From NCBI RefSeq assembly GCF_052117125.1, contig NZ_JBQKJT010000003.1, positions 62,001 through 126,000 of the forward strand: a DNA stretch of 64,000 nucleotides, in the 5' to 3' direction. The notes beneath the pieces were generated by a model. It had not been told where the DNA came from. It saw only the letters and a list, made by a program, of their open reading frames with translations, and ran no database searches. This document shows positions 24,909 to 32,604 of the stretch, in pieces. The position numbers and the translations under genes were made by a program. This DNA is from Avoscillospira_A sp052117125 (GTDB lineage Bacteria; Bacillota; Clostridia; Oscillospirales; Oscillospiraceae). Position 1 is the first letter of the stretch. Each line of letters begins with the position of its first letter.

Positions 24909-25970
24909 TTAAATCCGGAGGTCCAGATTGGGAGATATGACCGCAAACCGTTCAAAATACCCCTTGGCGGCACATTGCAGATTGGACAAAAACCGGTTCA
25001 GCAGACTGGCGCTTTCGGGCTCCTGTTTGGAGGGGGAGAGCAAATCCGAGACCTTGCGCGGCTTCCCCTGCGCATCCAAACGAAATTCGGCTTCCTGGCG
25101 GTGCTCCGTGCCGCTCTCGTCGGTCCAAAGGACCCAGGTGCGTCCTTTGAAGCTGTCGGTGGGGTCAAAGCCGTCGGTGGTGTAGTCGGTGACGGTCTTG
25201 TTGCCGTTGGCGTCCACCTCGGCAAAGGACGTGATCTGAATGCTTCCCTCGGCGGTCACCTTGCCGCCGGTTTCATAAAACCACTGGAATTGCTTCGGCG
25301 GCACCACATCCGGGTCCAGAATAAAGTGATTCTCAGATACAATAAACGGGTCGCCGGCCAGAGCGGAGTTGAAGTTATAGCGGTGGGTCTCGCCATTAGC
25401 CAGGTAATCGGGAACGGTGAAGGTGGAGTCGTGCTCCTGGGCCATAGCCTGGGCGCCTGCCGTGATGGCGGAAATTGCCGATTCGCTGGCGTAATAGTAA
25501 TCGGCATTATAATAGCTCCAGCCGCGCTGTGCGTTTTCCTCGCCGGTAATGTACCGCTGCCCCTCGGCGTTGTTGCGCTCTACGGCGGCGGCCAGGATTT
25601 TCTGCCGGAACACATCGTAAAACCGGCTGGCCGTTTCCTTTTGCGTATCGGTCAGAGGACCGGTGGGGTTCTCAGCAGAGCCGAACAGCTCTTTTTTCAG
25701 CAGCCGTTCATACTCGGCCTGCAATTCAGTTTCAGACAGCTTTCCGTCCATAAATGCGTTGATGGGGGCGTCCATGGGGCTTTTCACTGCGGAGAAATCA
25801 CCGCGCAAGGCGTCTTCCATGGTAATGTAGGAAAAATTGGAATCAAAGCGCACAAAGGAATCGGTATTTACAGAGTTTGCAGGGACCTTTTGTAGGTCTT
25901 TGGAGATGTCCAAATGGGTTCCGTATGGACTTTGCATGACAGGGTAATTGGACGGATTGACGCCGTTCAT
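24909..25970 (-). CDS. Hypothetical protein, 353 residues
   Basis: I do not recognise this family. The ATG at 25970 is backed by AGGAGG eight bases upstream; a longer frame to 26087 lacks a ribosome site. The predicted protein has no signal peptide or membrane helix. Residues ~20-110 are rich in Asp/Ser/Asn, a central part (~95-190) looks helical (ETASRFYDVFRQKILAAAVERNNAEG), and residues ~195-310 are beta-like with Asp/Gly turns (ADYYYASESAISAITAGAQAMAQEHDS, VDANGNKTVTDYTTDGFD). The opening NGVNPSNYPVMQSPYGTHLD resembles the start of cytosolic flagellar or export-linked proteins only vaguely. It stands alone between adenine deaminase and the DUF2207-like gene. Confidence 0.75.
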   Translation of the reverse strand: MNGVNPSNYPVMQSPYGTHLDISKDLQKVPANSVNTDSFVRFDSNFSYITMEDALRGDFSAVKSPMDAPINAFMDGKLSETELQAEYERLLKKELFGSAENPTGPLTDTQKETASRFYDVFRQKILAAAVERNNAEGQRYITGEENAQRGWSYYNADYYYASESAISAITAGAQAMAQEHDSTFTVPDYLANGETHRYNFNSALAGDPFIVSENHFILDPDVVPPKQFQWFYETGGKVTAEGSIQITSFAEVDANGNKTVTDYTTDGFDPTDSFKGRTWVLWTDESGTEHRQEAEFRLDAQGKPRKVSDLLSPSKQEPESASLLNRFLSNLQCAAKGYFERFAVISPNLDLRI

Positions 25971-26149
25971 GTGCAAGACCTCCTGATTTGTTCCAAAATC
26001 GATGTTGCCTGTATCTTTGGTGTGTGCCGGAAGCCACGCCAAAAGCAGTGAAATACAATCATTTCTATTATCGACACATTTTTCCAAAAGATTAGAATGC
26101 GGTATGGCCCATTGGGACCAGGGCTGGAACCGTCAAATGGTCAGCAAGA

Positions 26150-26174
26150 GGCCCGCTGCCAACGGCAGCGGGCC
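26150..26174 (-). terminator. Hairpin after the adenine deaminase gene
   Basis: A perfect 11-bp stem (GGCCCGCTGCC with GGCAGCGGGCC, loop AAC) lies 21 bases after the stop; on the minus strand it is followed by TCTTGCTG, a short T-poor tail. Confidence 0.55.
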
Positions 26175-26194
26175 CCAAAAGGCGTTATGTAAGA

Positions 26195-27928
26195 TTACAC
26201 ATATTGTTGGGTATTGACGTCCACCACGCCGCGGGTGGTGATGCGCAAGGTGGGAATCACGGGCAGAGCCAGGAAACTCAGTGTCATAAAGGGGTCAATG
26301 CCGGGGTTGATGCCCAGGCTGTAGGCCACTTCCTTGGCGTGCTCCAGCGCTTCGTTTAGCTGCTCCACCGGCTGCTCGGTGAGGATACCGGCCACTTCCA
26401 GCACCACCTCAGCCAGAATCGCGCCGTCCCGGACCACCACGATGCCGCCGCGGTTCTCTACCACCCGGTTGACGGCCACGGCCATGTCGGCGGAATTGGT
26501 GCCTACGGCGATAATGTTGTGGCTGTCATGGGAGATGGAGGTAGCCACGGCGCCGTTTCGCAGGCCATAGCCGTGGAGGTAGCCCAGGCCGATGTGGCCG
26601 GTGCCCTTGTGGCGCTCCACCACGGCTACTTTCAGAATGTCCTGTTCCACGTCCACCTTGGTGGCGTAGCCGCAGTCGGTGGTGAGGAGTTCTCCATCCA
26701 CCAGACCGATGATGCCGCGCTGGCGCTTGTCGCGGAAATCGTCCACTTCCAGCGTCCGGACGTGGAACGTGTCCCGGGCCCGTTCCAGCAGATAGGGATC
26801 GATCTGGGGCCACGGCATATCGCGGCAGTAGTCGTCGCCGTACCACAGCTTGCCCTTTTTAAAGACCATTTCCACCTGAAAGTGCTCCAGGCTGTCCACC
26901 ACGCAGAAGTCGGCCAGGTAGCCGGGGGAGATGGCGCCCCGGTTGTTGAGCTGATAGTACCGGGCGGCGTTGTGGCTGGCCACTTTGACGGCAATAATCG
27001 GGTCTACACCGGCGGCGATGGCCCGACGCACAATGTGGTCGATGTGGCCCTGCTCCAGAATGTCGTTGGGATGGCGGTCGTCACAGCAGAACATGCAGCG
27101 CTCATAGTACTGGGGCGTCAGCAGGGGCAGCAGGGCGTCGAGATTCTTGGCCGCCGTGCCCTCCCGAATCATAATGTACTGGCCCAGACGCAGCTTGACC
27201 AATGCGTCTTCCATGTCGTAGCACTCGTGGTCCGAATAGACGCCGGCGGCCACATAGGCGGCCAGGTCCTTTTCCCGGATACCGGGGGCGTGGCCGTCGA
27301 TCTTCTTGTGGTGGGCCTGGGCCGCCACAATTTTCTCCAATACCATGGAATCGGCGGCGATGACGCCGGGATAGTTCATCATTTCCGCCAGACCGTTGAC
27401 TCTGGGATGCTCATAGAACGAGTCGATGGCCCGGTAGTCCAGCACCGCGCCGGACTCATCCAGGGGCGTGGCCGGAACGCAGGAGGGCAGCATAAAGCGC
27501 ACGTCCACCGGCAGGCCCTCGGTGGCCTGGAGCATGTAGTCGATGCCGTCGGTGCCCATGACGTTGGCAATCTCATGGGGGTCCGTGATGACGGTGGTGG
27601 TGCCGTGGGGCAGCACCGCCCGGGCAAACTCCCGGGGGCTGACCAGAGAGCTTTCCAGGTGGATGTGGGCGTCGATGAGACCCGGCAGGACGATTTTGCC
27701 GTGCATGTCGTAGGTCAGGCGGCCCTCATAGGTACCCATGCCCACAATCAGCCCTTCGGCCACGGCAATGTCGGCGGTGCACAGCTCGTTGGAAAACACG
27801 TTGACATAGGTGGCGTGCTTCAAGACCAGATCAGCCGGTTCCAGCCCGGCGGCCACGCGGACGATCCGCTGCTTTTTCCGCAGCTTGCGGTTGATTTTGC
27901 CGGAATAGCTTTCGTTGGTATTTGCCAT
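26195..27928 (-). CDS. ade: Adenine deaminase
   Basis: The 577-residue protein is an amidohydrolase of the Ade family and converts adenine to hypoxanthine and ammonia in purine salvage. It shows the metal-binding HIHLESS motif near 93-99, GTTTVITDPHEIANVMG near 118-134, KIDGHAPG near 217-224 and CDDRHPNDIL near 290-299. The C-terminal half has the conserved SISHDSHNIIAVG segment. The length is normal for bacterial Ade. ATG 27928 has AAAGGA at eight to ten bases; the ATG three codons earlier is too close to the same Shine-Dalgarno. It is transcribed alone from the promoter at 28006-28034. Confidence 0.95.
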   Translation of the reverse strand: MANTNESYSGKINRKLRKKQRIVRVAAGLEPADLVLKHATYVNVFSNELCTADIAVAEGLIVGMGTYEGRLTYDMHGKIVLPGLIDAHIHLESSLVSPREFARAVLPHGTTTVITDPHEIANVMGTDGIDYMLQATEGLPVDVRFMLPSCVPATPLDESGAVLDYRAIDSFYEHPRVNGLAEMMNYPGVIAADSMVLEKIVAAQAHHKKIDGHAPGIREKDLAAYVAAGVYSDHECYDMEDALVKLRLGQYIMIREGTAAKNLDALLPLLTPQYYERCMFCCDDRHPNDILEQGHIDHIVRRAIAAGVDPIIAVKVASHNAARYYQLNNRGAISPGYLADFCVVDSLEHFQVEMVFKKGKLWYGDDYCRDMPWPQIDPYLLERARDTFHVRTLEVDDFRDKRQRGIIGLVDGELLTTDCGYATKVDVEQDILKVAVVERHKGTGHIGLGYLHGYGLRNGAVATSISHDSHNIIAVGTNSADMAVAVNRVVENRGGIVVVRDGAILAEVVLEVAGILTEQPVEQLNEALEHAKEVAYSLGINPGIDPFMTLSFLALPVIPTLRITTRGVVDVNTQQYV

Positions 27929-28005
27929 AGGACTCATCCTTTCGCGCTTGGCACATCGGACGGAAAACTCCGTCCATCAGGCGACGGTGTTTGTCTATTT
28001 TGCAC

Positions 28006-28034
28006 ATTGTACCACACTCCGGCGGGAAAGTCCA
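28006..28034 (-). promoter_or_regulatory. Promoter for ade
   Basis: Minus-strand TGGACT (28029-28034), a 17-base spacer and TACAAT (28006-28011). Confidence 0.65.
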
Positions 28035-28055
28035 GTGAACGGACGGGGAATCCTG

Positions 28056-28706
28056 TTACCGCAGAAAGGGCAGCTGCTGCCAGTGGCGGTAATCCTCTAA
28101 GGTGCAGGCGGCGGTGGCGGCGATTTCGTCCCACTGGTGGACCGTGGCCGGGTCGGCCACGGCGCAGACCTGGAACCCGTCGACCACCGCCGTGTGGACG
28201 GCATAGCAGGCGTCCTCAAAAATCCAGGCGGCATCCTTGGGCGTACTGCCCAACGCCGCCCGGTAAATTTCCGGCGTATGCTTGCTGTGGCCCACCTCGC
28301 CGCAGGTGTAAATTTCGTCGAACAGCACGTCGGCTCCCGTCAAAGCCAGGGCGGGCAGCAAAAGGCGGCGCTCCGTGGCCGTGGCCAGCACCAACGTCAC
28401 GCCCCGGCCCTGTAACATCCGCAGAAACTCGAGAGCGCCGGGCTTCAATTCGGCTTCCTTTGTATAATACTGCTGCACCCGCTGCTCCAGAATGGCATGG
28501 ATTTCCTCCACGGGCTGGGGCAGATCGTAGTCTTTCTTTAAAAAGGGGGCAAACTCCAGCATGCCCAGGGCCAGGGTGTCCCGGCCAATGCTTTCCTTGG
28601 GGGAATGCCCCAGAGTTCTTACCACATGGGCTGCCGCGTTGCGCCACATGGCGGTGGAGTCGAGAATGGTTCCATCCATATCAAAGATGGCTTTTTGCAG
28701 TGTCAT
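28056..28706 (-). CDS. HAD family hydrolase (phosphoglycolate phosphatase-like)
   Basis: The 216-residue protein is a HAD phosphatase with motif I DMDGTILDS (9-17), a helical cap domain (~20-85), motif II LVLATAT (near 107-113) and motif III/IV with WIFEDACYAV (the ED pair). This subclass includes beta-phosphoglucomutase, phosphoglycolate phosphatase and sugar-phosphate phosphatases; the substrate cannot be assigned. The ATG at 28706 is behind AAGGAGAG. It is transcribed from its own promoter and shares a divergent AT-rich control region with argG. Confidence 0.88.
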   Translation of the reverse strand: MTLQKAIFDMDGTILDSTAMWRNAAAHVVRTLGHSPKESIGRDTLALGMLEFAPFLKKDYDLPQPVEEIHAILEQRVQQYYTKEAELKPGALEFLRMLQGRGVTLVLATATERRLLLPALALTGADVLFDEIYTCGEVGHSKHTPEIYRAALGSTPKDAAWIFEDACYAVHTAVVDGFQVCAVADPATVHQWDEIAATAACTLEDYRHWQQLPFLR

Positions 28707-28735
28707 GGTGTTCTCTCCTTCTGAAAAGTACCCCC

Positions 28736-28765
28736 ACTGTACCATCCCGTCCGGCAGCCTGTCAA
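28736..28765 (-). promoter_or_regulatory. Promoter for the HAD hydrolase gene
   Basis: Minus-strand TTGACA (28760-28765), an 18-base spacer and TACAGT (28736-28741). Confidence 0.72.
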
Positions 28766-28786
28766 TGGCTGTCTATGCAAGAACAT

Positions 28787-28860
28787 ATTGTATATATACA
28801 TAATATACTGTATATTTATGGGGAATAGCTGAATATTCCTAAATATGCGTGAAAGTATCA
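28787..28860. promoter_or_regulatory. AT-rich palindromic stretch upstream of argG
   Basis: Several short AT palindromes occur here (TGTATATATACA, ATATACTGTATAT, TGAATATTC). They could be weak extra ArgR half-sites or simply curved upstream DNA. No gene is present. Confidence 0.35.
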
Positions 28861-28874
28861 TGTATTTTTATTCA
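28861..28874 (+). promoter_or_regulatory. Candidate ARG box (ArgR/AhrC operator)
   Basis: TGTATTTTTATTCA matches the core ARG-box pattern TGAAT-WWWW-ATTCA at all but one defined position. It sits ten bases upstream of the -35 element of argG, a position from which ArgR could repress when arginine is plentiful. Confidence 0.6.
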
Positions 28875-28883
28875 ATTTTACAC

Positions 28884-28912
28884 TTGCCTTTTCGCTGCTG
28901 CGGTGCTATGAT
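28884..28912 (+). promoter_or_regulatory. Promoter for argG-argH
   Basis: TTGCCT (28884-28889), a 17-base spacer and TATGAT (28907-28912), 42 bases before the argG ATG. Confidence 0.75.
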
Positions 28913-28954
28913 AGTGCCACAAAATAAAACGACACCTACGGAGGCGCATTTGCA

Positions 28955-30169
28955 ATGAGTGAGATCAAGAAAATCGTCCTGGCCTATTCCGGCGGCCTGG
29001 ATACTTCCATTATCATTCCCTGGCTGAAGGAGCACTACAACAACCCCGAGATTATCGCCGTGGCTGCCGATGTGGGCCAGGACGACGAGCTGGAGGGCCT
29101 GGAGGAGAAGGCCATCAAGACCGGCGCTTCCAAGCTGTATGTGCTGGACCTGGTGGACGAGATGGTGGACGACGTCATCATCCCCTCCATGATGATGGGC
29201 GCCAAGTACGAGGACTACCTGCTGGGCACCGCCTTTGCCCGGCCCATCATCGGCAAGGCCCTGGTGGACATCGCCAAGAAGGAGGGCGCCGACGCCATCG
29301 CCCACGGCGCTACCGGCAAGGGCAACGACCAGGTCCGCTTTGAGCTGGCCATCAAGCGGTTCGCTCCCGAGATGAAGATCATCGCCCCCTGGAGAGAGTG
29401 GGATATCAAGTCCCGTGAGGAGGAGATCGACTACGCCGAGGCCCACAACGTTCCGCTGAAGATTTCCCGTGAGACCAACTACTCCAAGGACAAGAACCTG
29501 TGGCACCTGAGCCATGAGGGTCTGGATCTGGAGGACCCCACCAACGAGCCCCTGTACGACAAGGAAGGCTTCCTGGAGATGAGCGTGTCTCCCTTCAAGG
29601 CTCCCGACGAGGCCACCTATGTGACCCTGGACTTTGAAAAGGGCTGGCCTGTGGCCCTCAACGGCGAGAAGATGAAGGCCAGCGCCATCATTGCCAAGCT
29701 GAACAAGATCGGCGGCGCCAACGGCATCGGCCTGCTGGATATCGTGGAGAACCGGCTGGTGGGCATGAAGGACCGCGGCGTCTATGAGACCCCCGGCGGT
29801 ACCATCCTGTACCGGGCCCATGAGGTTCTGGAGATGCTGACGCTGGACCGTGACACCAAGCACATGAAGTCCAAGCTGGCTGTGGATTTTGCGGATCTGG
29901 TGTACAACGGCAAGTGGTTCACCCCCCTGCGGGAGGCCCTGACGGCCTTTGCCGTGGATACCCAGAAGTATGTCACCGGTCAGGTGAAGCTGAAGCTCTA
30001 CAAGGGCAACATCATCACCTCTTCCGTGTCCTCTCCCTGCACCCTGTACTCCGAGAGTCTGGTGACCTTCGACGAGAGCGACTACGATCAGGCTCAGGCC
30101 ACCGGCTTCATCAACCTGTGGGGCCTGCCCGATACGGTGCAGGCGCTCAGAGAGCAGGGCAAGCTGTAA
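28955..30169 (+). CDS. argG: Argininosuccinate synthase
   Basis: The 404-residue enzyme joins citrulline and aspartate with ATP to give argininosuccinate, the seventh step of arginine synthesis. The N-terminal PP-loop AYSGGLDTS (9-17) binds ATP. Other family segments include GATGKGNDQVRFE near 117-129, the ETNYSKDKNLWHLSHEG stretch near 173-189 and EDPTNEP. The length matches bacterial ArgG. GGAGG lies 11 bases before the ATG. Codon choice is strongly biased to C/G-ending codons, in keeping with high expression. It is followed 83 bases later by argH. Confidence 0.97.
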   Translation: MSEIKKIVLAYSGGLDTSIIIPWLKEHYNNPEIIAVAADVGQDDELEGLEEKAIKTGASKLYVLDLVDEMVDDVIIPSMMMGAKYEDYLLGTAFARPIIGKALVDIAKKEGADAIAHGATGKGNDQVRFELAIKRFAPEMKIIAPWREWDIKSREEEIDYAEAHNVPLKISRETNYSKDKNLWHLSHEGLDLEDPTNEPLYDKEGFLEMSVSPFKAPDEATYVTLDFEKGWPVALNGEKMKASAIIAKLNKIGGANGIGLLDIVENRLVGMKDRGVYETPGGTILYRAHEVLEMLTLDRDTKHMKSKLAVDFADLVYNGKWFTPLREALTAFAVDTQKYVTGQVKLKLYKGNIITSSVSSPCTLYSESLVTFDESDYDQAQATGFINLWGLPDTVQALREQGKL

Positions 30170-30182
30170 GAATGACGATTCC

Positions 30183-30212
30183 GAGGGGCAAACGACTGTT
30201 TGCCCCTCCTTT
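30183..30212 (+). terminator. Hairpin between argG and argH
   Basis: A perfect 11-bp stem (GAGGGGCAAAC with GTTTGCCCCTC, loop GACT) is followed by CTTTG. The T-tract is short, so it may act as a partial terminator or an mRNA stabiliser separating argG from argH. Confidence 0.5.
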
Positions 30213-30252
30213 GCAATGATGATTTCTACTGGAAGAAAGGAACGAACGAGCC

Positions 30253-31623
30253 ATGAAACTTTGGTCCGGACGGTTTGAAAAGAACACGGATAAGCTGGTG
30301 GACAGCCTTAACGCCTCCATTTCCTACGACCAGCGGATGTATGAGGAGGATATCACCGGCTCTATGGCCCATGCGACCATGCTGGGCGCCCAGGGGATCA
30401 TCCCCCAGTCGGAAGCCGACCTGATTGTGAAGACCTTGGGGGAGATTCTGGACGACTGCCGCGCCGGCAAGATCGAGTTTACCGAGGAGAACGAGGACAT
30501 CCATATGAATGTGGAGGTCCTGCTGACGGAGCGCATCGGAGCCGCCGGCAAGCGGCTCCACACGGCTCGGTCCCGCAACGATCAGGTGGCTGTGGACTTG
30601 AAAATGTACCTGCGCAACGAAATCGGAGACCTCCAGGAAAAGGTGAAAAAGCTGATTTCCGCCATCTGCGACAAGGCCCAGCTCCATCTGGAGTCCATCA
30701 TGCCCGGCTACACCCATTTGCAGCGGGCCCAGCCCTCCACCTTTGCCCACTATACCATGGCCTACGCCGAGATGCTGACCCGGGACCTGAGCCGTCTGGC
30801 CGACTGCAAGACCCGGCTGAACCAGTGCCCTCTCGGCTCCGGCGCCATGGGCGGTACCACCTATCCCATCGACCGGTTTATGACGGCCAAGGCCCTGGGC
30901 TTCGACAAGCCCACGGAAAACTCCATCGACGGTGTCTCCGACCGGGATTATGTTCTGGAACTGGCCTCGGCGCTGTCCATTCTGATGATGCACCTGTCGC
31001 GTTTTTCCGAGGAGATCATCCTGTGGGCCAGCTATGAGTTCGGCTTTATCTCCCTGGATGATGCCTATGCTACCGGCTCCTCCATCATGCCCCAGAAAAA
31101 GAACCCCGACATTGCCGAGCTGGTTCGCGGCAAGACGGGCCGGGTCTACGGTGATCTCATGGGCCTGCTGACGGTGATGAAGGGCTTGCCTCTGGCCTAC
31201 AACAAGGACATGCAGGAGGACAAGGAGGCCATTTTCGACGCCGTGGACACCGTGGGCCTGTGCCTGGATGTGTTCACCCCCATGTATGAGACCATGACGG
31301 TCCGGGTGGACAAGCTGCGCCGGGCCGCCGCCGAGGGCTTCATCAACGCCACCGACTGCGCCGACTATCTGGTGAAGCAGGGCATGCCCTTCCGGGACGC
31401 CTACACCTGCGTGGGCAAGTTGGTCCACTACTGCATTGAGCAGGGCAAGACCCTGGAGACGTTGTCTCTGGACGAGTATCATGCGGTATCGCCCGTCTTT
31501 GATGAGGGCGTCTATCAGGCCATCGATCTGATGACCTGTCTCAAGGGCCGCATGGTCCCCGGCGGCCCCGCCCCGGAGATGGTCCAGAAGCACATCGACC
31601 ACACCCGCGCTGCCATCAAGTGA
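30253..31623 (+). CDS. argH: Argininosuccinate lyase
   Basis: This 456-residue enzyme splits argininosuccinate to arginine and fumarate. It belongs to the fumarase/aspartase superfamily, with the signature GSSIMPQKKNPDIAE near 275-289 (catalytic Ser in the flexible loop), the HTARSRNDQVAVD stretch near 104-116 and PGYTHLQRAQP near 155-165 (catalytic His). Length is standard. GAAAGGAACGAACGAGCC precedes the ATG. The gene ends two bases from the convergent MerR gene at 31626, so there is no separate terminator between them. Confidence 0.97.
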   Translation: MKLWSGRFEKNTDKLVDSLNASISYDQRMYEEDITGSMAHATMLGAQGIIPQSEADLIVKTLGEILDDCRAGKIEFTEENEDIHMNVEVLLTERIGAAGKRLHTARSRNDQVAVDLKMYLRNEIGDLQEKVKKLISAICDKAQLHLESIMPGYTHLQRAQPSTFAHYTMAYAEMLTRDLSRLADCKTRLNQCPLGSGAMGGTTYPIDRFMTAKALGFDKPTENSIDGVSDRDYVLELASALSILMMHLSRFSEEIILWASYEFGFISLDDAYATGSSIMPQKKNPDIAELVRGKTGRVYGDLMGLLTVMKGLPLAYNKDMQEDKEAIFDAVDTVGLCLDVFTPMYETMTVRVDKLRRAAAEGFINATDCADYLVKQGMPFRDAYTCVGKLVHYCIEQGKTLETLSLDEYHAVSPVFDEGVYQAIDLMTCLKGRMVPGGPAPEMVQKHIDHTRAAIK

Positions 31624-31625
31624 GG

Positions 31626-32495
31626 TCACTCCCGGTAATTCCGGAGGTAGAACCAGTACAGGGTTCCCACGGAAACGGCCAGAAGCAGACCGGCCAGCAG
31701 GACCTCCCATCGGTTGGCTGGTTCGGCCGAAGCCACCCGGGGGAGCCAGAAAAAGGCCAGAAACAGCAGGGGCCAGCTGTTGCGAAGCAGCCGCAGCAGC
31801 CGTTTCCGGCCCTGGGGCACGTCGGGCTCCAAAGCCTCCGGCGTTTGGGCCACGCACCGGACGGTCATCACCGGCGCCGGCCCCATGCGCCGGTGGAGGC
31901 GCATGGCCCGGTAGGGAATGCCGTCGATGGTGAACTCCGGCTCCAACCCCTCTTTGGTGATGACCAGATTGAGACCGTGGTCGTTGGCGTAAGCACATAG
32001 GACATTGGTAAAGTCCGCCGCCGTGGCGATGTTGTCGTCGGGGGTGAAGGCAAAGGAGCGTCTGCGATCTGCCGCCGCCACCTTCCGGTAGTCGGCCTTC
32101 CAGTCCTGAAACAGACTGCGCCGCGTCTCCGGCGTATCCATCTGCCGCAGCAAACGGTCTACAAAGGCTGCGTCCACCGTGGCCGCGCTTTGTAGCTGAC
32201 GGCAAAATCCAATGGACATCTCCAGCTCTTTACGGCGCTGTTGCAATCGTATCGCTTGGGCGGCGGCCAGATCGGCTACGGTGGTTTCTCCCCGCAGACA
32301 GGCGGCGATGTCCTCCAGAGGCGTGTCCAGCATCCGCAGGGCGCGGATCAGCTTCAGGGCTTCGAGGTCCTGCTGGGAGTAGTCCCGGTAGTCATTATCT
32401 GGGTTCCGGGCCGGATGGATCAAGCCCTGTTGTTCATAAAATCGAAGATTCCGCCGGGATATCCCGGTACACTGTTCGGCTTGCTTGGCATTCAT
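31626..32495 (-). CDS. MerR family regulator with C-terminal membrane hairpin
   Basis: The 289-residue protein has an N-terminal MerR winged helix (residues ~1-70; GISRRNLRFYEQQGLIHPARN, YSQQDLEALKLIRALRMLD) and a coiled-coil dimer helix (~80-115). A central domain (~150-225) has no family I recognise. The last ~54 residues hold two hydrophobic helices (about 236-252 and 262-285), predicting a membrane hairpin. It should thus be a membrane-tethered DNA-binding protein. The effector is unknown; no cysteine metal site is visible in the helix region. Its ATG at 32495 has GGAGGTGG upstream. The promoter has the 19-base spacer and central dyad typical of MerR autoregulation (32533-32563). It lies opposite argH and divergent to argF. 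Confidence 0.85.
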   Translation of the reverse strand: MNAKQAEQCTGISRRNLRFYEQQGLIHPARNPDNDYRDYSQQDLEALKLIRALRMLDTPLEDIAACLRGETTVADLAAAQAIRLQQRRKELEMSIGFCRQLQSAATVDAAFVDRLLRQMDTPETRRSLFQDWKADYRKVAAADRRRSFAFTPDDNIATAADFTNVLCAYANDHGLNLVITKEGLEPEFTIDGIPYRAMRLHRRMGPAPVMTVRCVAQTPEALEPDVPQGRKRLLRLLRNSWPLLFLAFFWLPRVASAEPANRWEVLLAGLLLAVSVGTLYWFYLRNYRE

Positions 32496-32532
32496 AGGGA
32501 CGCCACCTCCGTTTTTTGGTTTGGATGTCCTC

Positions 32533-32563
32533 ATGATACACTATGCACCAGGTGCCAGGTCAA
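32533..32563 (-). promoter_or_regulatory. MerR-type promoter (19-base spacer) with operator dyad
   Basis: Minus-strand TTGACC (32558-32563) and TATCAT (32533-32538) are 19 bases apart instead of 17. Between them lies the perfect inverted repeat GCACC-A-GGTGC (32545-32555). This geometry is the hallmark of promoters twisted open by MerR proteins, so autoregulation by the adjacent regulator is very likely. Confidence 0.75.
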
Positions 32564-32604
32564 CAGAGATTCTGAAAAAATCCGTATGTAGGAGGAACTT
32601 TCCC

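Noticed and set aside
26519..28828. A 769-codon plus-strand open frame across ade and the HAD gene
   Set aside because: Antisense shadow; adenine deaminase and the HAD hydrolase have clear catalytic motifs on the other strand.
30226..32205. A 659-codon minus-strand open frame across argH
   Set aside because: Antisense shadow of argH, running through the start of the MerR gene in another frame; no family features.
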